Assembly: GCA_910589415.1 (NCBI GenBank)
Contig: OU342630.1
Span: 25,887,867-25,951,866 of the forward strand
Direction: 5' to 3'
Length of the DNA stretch: 64,000 bases
From: Malachius bipustulatus
Taxonomy: Eukaryota; Arthropoda; Insecta; Coleoptera; Melyridae
Shown here: positions 35,060-44,357 of the stretch, piece after piece
Layout: each line of letters opens with the position of its first letter
Position numbering within the stretch: the first letter of the stretch is position 1
Notes under the pieces: generated by a model
What the model was told of the DNA's origin: nothing
Databases searched by the model: none
Seen by the model: only the letters and a program-made list of their open reading frames with translations
Program-made: the position numbers and the translations under genes

Positions 35060-35623
35060 GTGAGTGGTTTCTGTAACTGGGCGTGAAGGATCGAGAGGAT
35101 GATCCTGCAGAACGCCTAGTGGTCTCTAACCGGACGTGAAGGATCAAGATGGATCCTGCTGACCGTCTGGTGGTCTCCTGGGAGTGAAGGTTCGAGAGGA
35201 TCCTGCCGACCACCCGCGAGCGACCTTGAGATTGGGAGGACCGAGGTGGGTTCTGGTCCTGGTTACCACAGCGTTCCTTGGCGCGGAAACCTTGGCAAGG
35301 CTACGATCAACGGCTAAAGAGCAAGATGTCTTATTGAGTCGAGTAACTTCAGCAATGACCTTGAACAGTGATTTACGTATCTTCAGCAAGGTGATGCACA
35401 GCTCTAGAGAGAGGCTACCAAGAAGGCTAAGCAGTAGTTAATGATAAGCTTAAGCAAGCTTTAGGAGGAATAAGACAGTTATGCAAGTTTTAATCTCTTT
35501 AGGGAGTGAGCCGAGACGTCGCAAGGCAAGAGAAACGGTGAGTGACTAGAAAAACGACGACCCTGACGAAATAAATTTGTGTATTTACATGTGAGTAATT
35601 CTCTCCCCCTTTTCTGCGTTACA
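35060..35623. repeat. older GC-rich repeat, right part, with degenerate 50-bp tandem units
   Basis: Continuation of the repeat interrupted by copia C. At 35078-35210 three diverged units of about 50 bp share GTGAAGGATCGAGAGG-GATCCTGC and GGTGGTCTC; a fourth lies before the insertion at 24845-24881. The segment ends TCTCTCCCCCTTTTCTGCGTTACA (35600-35623), which is followed by CTTGGCACTTCCTGGATCGG, a string that resembles an LTR end followed by a primer site. This suggests that 18296-18545, 24694-24881 and 35060-35623 together form one old LTR of about 1 kb, but only weakly. Confidence 0.45.
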
Positions 35624-37971
35624 CTTGGCACTTCCTGGATCGGTTGGTAATAATTATCAACCATATATTTGTAGCAAATTAGCAATCAACGTCCTTATGG
35701 ACGAGCTTTGATGCTGTTTACATAATGACATATTTTTAGTGTGCTTTTGAGCAATAACTCGAACATGCGTAATAATTGAATTTATTACTGTACTTTCTGT
35801 ACTTAATAACTATATACTTAGAAATAAAAGAACAGAAGTCCCCATTTGGACAGCACTACAGTCTGCAAACAATACTTGCTTCCTGCGAAAATATTATTGG
35901 CAATGCCAGTCAACATAACAGCAATAATGACAATATCAATTTATCACTTCTTTTAATAACAACAGGTAACCAACATTTACCACCAAATAAGGCTGATAGG
36001 TACCTATTTAGGAGCGTGCAAATGAAATATTATTCATTGATGGAATATTTATTCACTAATGAAATTATGTTCACTGATGAAACAGTTATTCCAATTATTG
36101 ATCAAATGGAATTTTAATTGATATTGTTTGGAGGAGCTTACTCTGGCTTGATCTAAAGAGTTCAACACGGGCTACGGCCTCTAACTAGGGCTACCGATTT
36201 CGACGACAAATTCCGATCTCGATGACATAAAATATTACCACAATATGATCAATCAAAACTAAGAGCTCACCTAGAGTTTAAGTTAGAGTAAGTGTCTCTA
36301 AGCAAGATATAATAAATAAATAAAAGTCAAGGGAAAATCTCTCGTCAGTTAACAATCGCCACGTGTCATAAAATAAAATTATTAAACTATTAAGTTGCTA
36401 CATGCATCATAATGTGCCAAGATGCGCAGTACACGTCACTGTGACCATCCAGAAGTGACAAACTATACATATTATTAAATTACATTAAAGTTCAAATTGC
36501 CAGGCTACAGGTATTTAATTGCGCAGTGGTTCTCAGTTCAGGTAATCAGGTAATTAAATAACACAGTTTCTTTTGTCTAAAATAAAAAAAATTGTTTGTC
36601 AAAACGATATTCTGTGCGCTGCCCCTCTTGTTACAGTATGACCATTGGGAAGCTAAACAGCACGAACGCTGTTCTCCACCAGCCATAGACCGCCTATGAG
36701 TCGTTTTCAGTTTATAAATTCATTTGAATTATAATGAAATTGTAATTTCATAGATGGTCTAGGTTTATCCGAGATGTTTTCCTGGCACTTAGCTCCCGTC
36801 TTCGCCTACATGTAGCTCGAAGGAAAAGATACAGAAATTCAGTGAATATTCATACAACTTGATTTGTGATAAATACTAACTTGTTAACTCAAAATACTTA
36901 AAACTGATAGATATTTGTTACTCAAAACTGAATATATCGAGTTACGTGAGAAATTTCGTGTTTTATTGTATAGTAGTAAAAAGTCTTCCCAAACAAACCC
37001 ATCGATCTCAAACCAGAACCAGGTGAAATAAATCTACCACGTAAGTACTGAGATACGCAGGAGCATGTCTTATCCGGAGGGTAAGGTAGACAAAAATGTA
37101 TAAACTGTATCAAAAAGTATAGTAGGTATCTTTAAGTGGGAGTCACAAGTCGTGATAAAGTTTGGCCCCATGGTGGTTACTATTCTTTGGGCCGTTATAA
37201 ACAATATTGAAGGGGGTAAAACTCTCCTTACAAAAAATTCAAAATGGCGGAAGTTTAAAACTTTTTTTGTTGAAAAATTATTCTTATCAAAACTTAAAAA
37301 TACTGAACGTTATACAAAAACATTGTATATAAAATATGGTTCAGTATGAATTTATCTATAACTTTTCTTTTAATGACTTCCTTGATAAATCTAATAGTTC
37401 ATGAAAAAAATGCTTTTCAATGCCGTTTTTTGTTGAAAGTCCGTTAAGAATGGAGAAAATTTTTGTCTTTTAATTCTGGAATTCGAAAGCCCATCGTACA
37501 GTAGAGGTAGTCCCAGTGGCGTAACTATAAATTTTGAGCCCCCTGCAACATTCGACAAAGGCATACCAAAATGCGCATACCAAAGAGTGGTGGCTCGTTT
37601 TGATATCTGCAAACATGACGGTGTTGTATGAAAGGATTGCCGGATCCGTCAGGAGGTGGATAATCGGGTAGTCCGGTGGGTCCGGAGTGTCCCCCAGCGA
37701 AAGGGGTCTCCCCCCGGAATTTTTTTTGAAAAATAAGACTCTTAAATACAAAAATATCGTATTGTGGCTGCATAAAATCTGTTACCTCAAAAATCTAAAG
37801 AAGTGTGTACCTATGTATAAAGCAATATGTCACCTTTATGAACAGACATGATGAAAAAGGCGTTAATAGCTTCACAGAAACAATAACACTTATATGAATA
37901 CATTGAAAGTGTGTGTTTTTTTTAATAATAGCCCTACGTTCTAATTTAAGTCACTTGTAGATAAAATTTTG
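35624..37971. other. non-coding mixture with no recognised gene
   Basis: About 2.3 kb. A 113-codon plus-strand open frame (35776-36117) with many Asn and Leu residues resembles no family I know. At about 37510 the string CAGTGGCGTAACTA begins a G/C-rich patch running to about 37720, similar to the ends of hAT-type elements, but no partner end was found. 37180-37340 contains TTCAAAATGGCGGAAG, typical of MITE interiors. No RNA gene is seen. Confidence 0.4.
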
Positions 37972-38122
37972 TATGCAACATATGCATAAAGTATCTTTTT
38001 TCACTTCTGGGATTGACGCATTCGTCTGCGGCTCATGCGGTCAAACTTCCCAGTGGTGAAAAAAGTGTGCTTCTTTAAAACTTAAAAACTTCCCAGTGTG
38101 CACTTTATGCACATGTTGCATA
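37972..38122. repeat. 151-bp hairpin repeat
   Basis: Outer arms 37972-37992 and 38102-38122 (TATGCAACAT-R-TGCATAAAGT) are inverted repeats with one mismatch. Inner arms 37995-38012 and 38048-38065 (CTTTTTTCACTTCTGGGA against TCCCAGTGGTGAAAAAAG) pair with two mismatches. Together they form a long imperfect stem, either a small MITE or a transcribed hairpin. Confidence 0.65.
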
Positions 38123-38241
38123 AATAACTATTAAAACATCCATATCGCTAATAAAGCAAAGGTTTGAGCTACGGTGATGAATTTTCGGGCATGCATTCAA
38201 AAACCAAAAGCGCTTCTACCCAGCAAACAGAATCACGCGTA

Positions 38242-39073
38242 TACAGAGTGTCCCAGCTTATTCAAAGCTGTCTCTGTGGGCCAAACGATGGACTTAAAAA
38301 AAATTGTATTTAAAATTATTTTGAACTATAGAGATTGTCCCATATGAGAGTGGCATATGAAAGTTAAGGTTTTTTAAATGGAATGCTCCTATCTTATTGC
38401 ATTTTCAGATTGTCTGAGAAGCAAAAATTAGAAGTTTGTGAGTTATAAACAAGTGAAAATCGCCGTTTTTCAAGTTCAAGGCCCTTTACAACGAAAACGG
38501 CTCAAGATAGAGAAAAATGGGTTACATGTCCCTATTTTAACTATTCATGTACTATCCTATGATGTAGATAAAATGTTTATACAGGGCGATAAAAAATTTG
38601 ATAAAATCGGAGATTTCTCCACTCGTCGCCAAATAAAAAAAACAATTAAAGAAAGTACAAATGTTTCTATACCATAGGATAGTATATAAAAAGTTAAAAC
38701 AGGGACATGTAAGCCGTTTTTGTCTATCTAGAGCCGTTTTCGTTGTACTTGAAACTTTCAGGCCTTGAACTTGAAAAATGACGATTTTCACTTGTATATA
38801 ACTCACAAACTTCTGAATTTAAACACCAACTACTGTAAAAGCCAATCTTATTTTTTCTTCTCAGATAATCTAAAAATGCAAAAACATAGGAGCATTATTC
38901 CATTAAAAAAAAAACATAACTTTGATATGCCACTGTCATATGGGACACTGTATACTCCAAAATAATTTTAAATAATGACTATTGTGATCCTGTACTTGAA
39001 TTCACAAGTATTTTTTTTTAAATCCATCGTTTGGCCTATAGAGACCGCTTCGAATGAGCTGGGACACCCTGTA
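38242..39073. mobile_element. foldback mariner-type MITE with TA duplication
   Basis: 832 bp beginning TACAGAGTGTCCCAGCT and ending AGCTGGGACACCCTGTA, with TA on each side. Almost the whole length is an imperfect inverted repeat with its centre near 38650: for example AACTCACAAACTTCT in the right half opposes AGAAGTTTGTGAGTT in the left half, and ACATGTAAGCCG opposes GGTTACATGT. There is no coding capacity. The TA duplication and TACAGGGTG-type end point to the Tc1/mariner superfamily. Confidence 0.88.
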
Positions 39074-39324
39074 TATGTCGTGTATAATTGGGGTCATAAG
39101 CGATCAAGAGACGGCATGATATGACGTATATGACGCGTCTAAAAGACGACAATAAGTCACATTCCAAAGACGTAGTTATTTCGACATAGGAAAGACGTTG
39201 CATAATCTACGTCATTATTACGTAGGTTTTCACACTTATATCTCCAAATAAAAAATCAGATAATTTTGTAAATTACATTTATTAATAGTTAACTGCTAAT
39301 ACAATAATTAATGTTATATTGTTA
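39074..39324. other. spacer with repeated GACGT motifs
   Basis: About 250 bp between two transposons. GACGTA or ACGTC occurs many times (for example near 39125, 39168, 39192 and 39210). Meaning unknown; possibly subterminal repeats of another element whose ends I cannot place. Confidence 0.35.
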
Positions 39325-40810
39325 TACAATGTGTTCCAGATTCGCTTCTCTATACGGGAATCTCGGCTCCTATTACAGCTACAGCAAAGGTTAAATGGGG
39401 AAAGTTTTAGGCGAAACATAGTTCATTCGATAACTGGTTTCAGATTCACGATCGGTCAATTGGTTTTGGAAATATCGGTCAAAAAACTAAAATGGAGGAT
39501 TTCGTTTTTCGCAAGTAAATCCGAAACGGTTAATTTGACAGCTGTCAAAATGTGACATTATCCGGACACTTTTTTAAGACGAATGAGATAGCGTGTATGA
39601 CAGGTGTCAATCGTCTTTTGTTATTCCGCAACCCGCCTCAACTTTCGTTTTTATTATGACAGCTATTTTGGATTTTTCGATTTTTTTAAAGAGTTTAAAA
39701 TTTCCACTCCATAGTGTAGTCTCACAAGTGCATAAAAGGTTTGAGTATCATCGAAATATCACACTTCGTAAAGTCGGGTCTTAATTTTTCTAAGGAGACC
39801 ATGATTTAATTGTCAGAAAATTGAGTTGTTATAAGTAACAAAATGTTTTTATCTAATCTGACGTAAAATAATTCAAAGTGTCAAACTTGTGTTTAAATAA
39901 GTAGTACGTTTTTTCTCACTGAAATCATAAATCTGACACAAAATTTATCGAAACCTGTTGAAAATGGCTGGTATTCGTATTCCATATCCAAATGAAGAAA
40001 AGTTTGACATGTTAGCGCTGTATTTGCAGTCACGCAGAAATGGTGACATTACCTCAGCAAGTTATTTGGAGATGTATCCCGAACGACGGCAACCTCATAA
40101 AACCTATTTTAGAAAAATCGCAGTTAACCTACTTAACCATGGGGCCTTCGAACAACCTAGAAGCGGATACAATATTGAAAATGAAAATCGCGATAGAAAC
40201 ATTTTACAAGCTGTCAACAAAAACCCTAGTGCATCGGTAAGAACTGTAGAACGGGAAAGTGTTGTGTCAAAGTCAACGGTACAGAGAATCTTACATAAGA
40301 ATAAGTACCAGCCATACAAACTCACAATAGTTCAAGGACTTAAGGAAACTGATTTTCCAAGACGAATGCGCTTCTGCGTGAGTGGTATACTTACTAGAAA
40401 ATGTAATGAAAATCCCGATTTTGTAAATCATGTCTTGTGGTCTGATGAGAGTAGGTTTACGAATTGTGGAGTTTTTAATAAGCACAACACTCATCATTGG
40501 GCTGTGGAAAACCCTCACGAAGTGGCAGAGAGACGTCTACAGACAAGGTTTGGAAGTAACGTTTGGTGTGGGGTCATTGGTAATTTAATCTAACTCACCT
40601 TTTTTAATTGGGCACCTACTATAAATTGATAATCATTTCAGGAAATCGACTCATAGGTCCATTTTTGTTTGACTACAACCTAAACGGACAGAGGTATCTA
40701 GAGCTTTTGGGCAACCAGGTTATGCCGGCTTTACGAGCTACTCAGACCGAAGATGAGTTTAGAAGAACCTGGTTCCAACAGGATGGATGTCCAGCCCACA
40801 ACACCATTCA
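39325..40810 (+). mobile_element. 3'-truncated mariner-like element
   Basis: The left end at 39325 reads TACAATGTGTTCCAGATTCG, preceded by TA-rich DNA, like a mariner-type terminus. The interior carries a transposase gene (39958-40810). Coding similarity stops shortly after the second catalytic block and different coding material begins, so the right half and the right terminus are lost. Confidence 0.7.
39958..40810 (+). pseudogene. mariner-like transposase (DUF4817 plus DDE), intron-containing, truncated
   Basis: Starts at ATG 39958. Residues about 10-60 are a DUF4817-type DNA-binding domain (NEEKFDMLALYLQSRRNGDI, MYPERRQPHKTYFRKI). A second helix-turn-helix (SASVRTVERESVVSKSTVQR) and YQPYKL follow, then the first catalytic block VLWSDESRFTNCG and GSNVWCGVIG. 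A 62-bp GT-AG intron (40580-40641) interrupts a Gly codon; after it the frame continues NRLIGPFLFDYNLNG and WFQQDGCPAHNT, the second catalytic Asp block. Beyond about 40810 the third acidic residue and the C-terminus are missing. The intron cannot be read through: it brings a stop at 40591. Confidence 0.82.
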
Positions 40811-41378
40811 AATCATACTATTGGAAAAATTATGGTCGGAAGTGAACTCGAAGATGTTCTCAAAACAATTTACGCTCATAATAGTGTTGACAAGATAATG
40901 TCGGGTCACGCTTATGCAAGAGCTGCTTATGGGCATTTTATTGTGCATTTATCTCTCGGAAAAATTATTCTCAATATGACTGATTTTTCTCTAGGGGAAC
41001 GGGATGATTTCGATTCTTTGATAAATTATAATCCTTGGACCACGTTTTCGGATACTGAGATGGAAACTTCATATGCAAAATTCAGTTGATAAATTCGAGG
41101 AAACTATGGAAAAAGTCGAATGCAGTGGACTTTGGAAAAACTTTGGATTCTTTACTTTCGTCTTGTAACTTTACTAAAACAATTTCTTGAAGCAGAACGA
41201 AGTAGAAACTGGAATCTTCATTTAGATACTGTACAAAAAATTATTCCTTATTTTCATGCTACTGGTCACCTCAATTATTCAAAGTCTGCTTGGTCGTATT
41301 TGCAAAATGTTGCCGATTTAAATGAAAAAATACCGTCGAAAGAGTTTGAAAATTTCGTAACATGCGGATTCTTTACTA
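40810..41378 (+). pseudogene. fragment of a multi-copy protein of unknown function
   Basis: Two open pieces in different frames. The first (about 40825-41089) reads GSELEDVLKTIYAHNSVDKI, SGHAYARAAYGHFIVHLSL and then NPWTTFSDTEM. The second (about 41120-41376) reads LWILYFRLVTLLKQFLEAER, NWNLHLDTVQKIIPYFHATG and HLNYSKSAWSYLQNVADL. They appear to be one protein with a frameshift near 41090. I recall similar proteins as large unannotated families in insects and cnidarians, but I cannot name a function. The piece is joined directly to the broken transposase on its left and is cut by the MITE at 41379. Confidence 0.5.
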
Positions 41379-41996
41379 TACAGGGTGATCCTGAAATGGC
41401 GGACACAGAATACAGGGTGTTGTAGAGGATGTTCAGAAAGACTGTAAATTTTAAACAAAAATGTATTTCTCGGCTTCGTTACCGAGATATAGGATGTCCT
41501 TTTTCTAAAATTTTAATCGAAATGGCGGTCAAACTTAAACAATAACCTCCACTGGCAAAGTACATGATTTGACATAAATATAACGATAGTGATTTGCTTT
41601 TTATTTTTTTATTATCGAGAACGGAATTACAGGCATTCAAAGTTTACCTATTCCCCGAGTTCAACAAAATTTTTCAATGTGGCAACGTTGTTCGAATTCG
41701 AGATTTTGAATATTATCGAATTTGTATCCGCGCAACGATTATTGTTTTAAGCTTTGTTGTGTTTCCATTTCATATGTTTCCATGGTAACATCTATCTGGG
41801 TATTGTAGACTTACACATTATTTTTCTGGCTGAAGAATGGTATCCAGTGCAGTGTTGTGACTTTATTTTCTACAAAAGTGGTCATATCTTCTTAAGGGAG
41901 CCATACTGGAGAAAACAGTAAATAAAACTTAGAATCTTTAATCCACAATAGATGCTGTGGTGCTGTCAGTGTCCGCTATTTCGGGATCACCCTGTA
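41379..41996. mobile_element. 618-bp mariner-type MITE with TA duplication
   Basis: Terminal inverted repeats of 28 bp, TACAGGGTGATCC-Y-GAAAT-R-GCGGACAC, with two mismatches, flanked by TA at 41377-41378 and 41997-41998. The interior has only short frames and no transposase. It landed within the unknown-protein fragment. Confidence 0.9.
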
Positions 41997-41998
41997 TA

Positions 41999-43025
41999 CT
42001 AGGCGCGCGAATAAAGCATGGTCCGGAAATTATTCTGACCAAGAAAATTTCCTATAGCAAATGTTAACAACAAAATAAATATTCTGAAAAATCGTTTGAC
42101 AGTCTTACTTTATTATTTCTCTCCATTTCTGAAGGTGGCCTGTTGTAACCCTAGGCAGGAGCCTTACAAGGTGCTTTCATCCGGGCCAGATGAACCTTGG
42201 CTTTTTAACGAGGTTGTTGTACGAGAGGCCGAATATGAGAATCCCAGGAGTGTGAAATGACACTTTCCACACAAGTAGGCGGTAATGTACAGTATTTTTC
42301 CTACGACAACAGTTTAATGCACAATTTCATTTTTTTTTTCAATATTTTTTTTGAAAACAAAGAAAACATATGATTTGATTAGAAAAACTTGAAACAACAA
42401 CTATTTAGAATTGTAGGTAATATAATAATTATTATTAGGTAATTACAATTTTAATAATTGTGTAATGAAGTTTGCAACAAATAGAGAGTTATTTAACTGT
42501 TTATTGTATGAATAATTTACATGCATTGTATGAAGTTCGTTTTTATATACAGAATGTCCGGAAATTACGCGCAAAAAATTTATGGGGTGATTCTACTTGA
42601 AAAAAATGCCAAAAGTACCTACATTTTTTTTCAGAAACTCATAAATCAGGAAGCTATAAACCTTCAAAGTTGAATTGTTAAATCAATATTTTTTTATAAC
42701 TTTTTTCTAGTGTACGAATTTTCTTCAAATTTGACACGCTTGCCACTGATGTATCTTTGTATCCTTGGTGCAAATTAGACTTGAATCCCTCGAAATCAAG
42801 AAACCTTAAGTGCCCTTGACCTTCAAAAAAGGCCTATAACTTTTTTCGTTATTTTTTTTTTGAGTTTTGAAAATGCGCAATTCAAGAACATGAAGAAATA
42901 TTCGGAAAAGGTCCTCTTTGTCTATCACGATAAAACAGCAAAAACTCTAGGATTTGGAATTAGCCTGTCTGGATATCTTTCTTGATAAAGACGCTGGGCC
43001 AATCTTATGCTTTCTCGATGTGTAT
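41999..43025. other. non-coding; one MITE-like end
   Basis: No gene. At 42548 the string TACAGAATGTCCGGAAATT looks like another mariner-type terminus, but no matching right end was found. The segment 42120-42300 is less AT-rich (CCGGGCCAGATGAACCTTGG) and may derive from a retroelement 3' region. Confidence 0.4.
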
Positions 43026-44128
43026 AATTGAACCCTATGCTGCAACAACGTTGTAAGTGCTAAAAGTAAATTTTGCGGGAAGTCGAAATAAACATTTTTT
43101 GTGAACATTATTATACAGGGTGGTCCAACTTAAAACGTCAGAACTTTACCAAACGATAGATAACGTTAAAATAATGCCAGTTTCTCTAATACACTTATAG
43201 GCGGGAAAACTTCCTTTTCAAGATACAAGTTGAAGTTTGGGGAAAAAAATAATGTTTTGTGAATATTGTCGAAACGGCTGCATTGAAAAAATTTAAATTT
43301 GGCACGCAGCATGAGCTAATTAAGTATCTTTCATGATTTACGGCCTATAGTGATAAATTGCGAAAACCAGCGGCGGAGATATCGGTGTGTCATCGCCCAT
43401 TAAAAAAAAAAAAAAAATTGACGCCACTGACTCTATGGTTACTGACAATTGTTACATTAGTTAGGTGTTGTTTATTTCTGTTATCTAATTATTTAAGTAA
43501 AAGTTATTTGATTAGAATTTGTCTGTTATTCTTAAAATGGCTACGGATATTACCTAAGAAAACCTGAATTTTCTCGAAAACGGTGCGTCTTGTGAAAAAA
43601 ATTAGAGAGTACTTTTTTGTTCTAAAAAGCATGGGGCATTGAATAGTATTATTAAATTTGCCATAGAGTCAGTGGCGTCAATTTTTTTTTTTGAAAAGGG
43701 GCGATGGCACACCCATATCTCCGCTGCTGGTTTTCGCAATTTATCACCATAAGCCGTAAATCATGAAAGATACTTAGCTCATGCCGCGTGCCAAATTTCA
43801 ATTTTTTTAAAGCAGCCGTTTTGACAATATTCGCAAAACATTATTTTTTTCCCAAAACTTCAACGCCCTGTATCTTGAAAAGAAAGCTTTCCCGGCTATA
43901 AGTGTATTAGAGAAACTGGCATTATTTTAACGTTATCTATCGTTTGGTAAAGTCCTGACGTTTTAAGTTGGACCACCCTGTATAATTGTTAATTAATGAA
44001 TATAAGTAATTAATATATTAATGTTGGTAAGCTGATATATTAATTTGGTTCACAAAAAATGTTTATTTCGACTTCCCGCAAAATTTACTTTTAGCACTTA
44101 CAACGTTGTTGCAGCATAGGGTTCAATT
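43026..44128. repeat. perfect 81-bp inverted repeat enclosing a foldback MITE
   Basis: 43026-43106 and 44048-44128 are exact reverse complements over 81 bases (outer end AATTGAACCCTATGCTGC, inner end ATTTTTTGTGAAC). Between them lie the MITE 43114-43982 and about 65 bp of AT-rich filler. No mismatch was seen in the outer arms, while the inner MITE arms have diverged. Confidence 0.9.
43114..43982. mobile_element. foldback mariner-type MITE
   Basis: 869 bp, TACAGGGTGGTCC to GGACCACCCTGTA, flanked by TA on both sides. The arms, 43114-43438 and 43661-43982 (about 320 bp), are inverted copies with scattered differences, around a 220-bp loop. Both arms contain an A/T run next to GACGCCACTGACTCTATGG and its complement. 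No coding capacity. Confidence 0.9.
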
Positions 44129-44357
44129 ATTCATTTTTACTTTTAACTAATCCGAAATAATTAAAGTCAAATTATTGTCAACTATCAAATAAAAAGTATC
44201 AACCTACCAGAAACGTACGATTGAACTTCTATGTTTTAATTTTAATTTTTTGTTTATTGTGGGTATTTGTATTTGTATACTGAGGGTGATGTAGTTACTG
44301 CGACCTAAAAGATCTATTGTATCCCCTCTACTGTGCTTCGCCTGGTATGGAGTCCCT

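Noticed and set aside
35776..36117. 113-codon plus-strand ORF as a gene
   Set aside because: No recognisable domain, AT-rich composition, no supporting context; left as part of a non-coding stretch.
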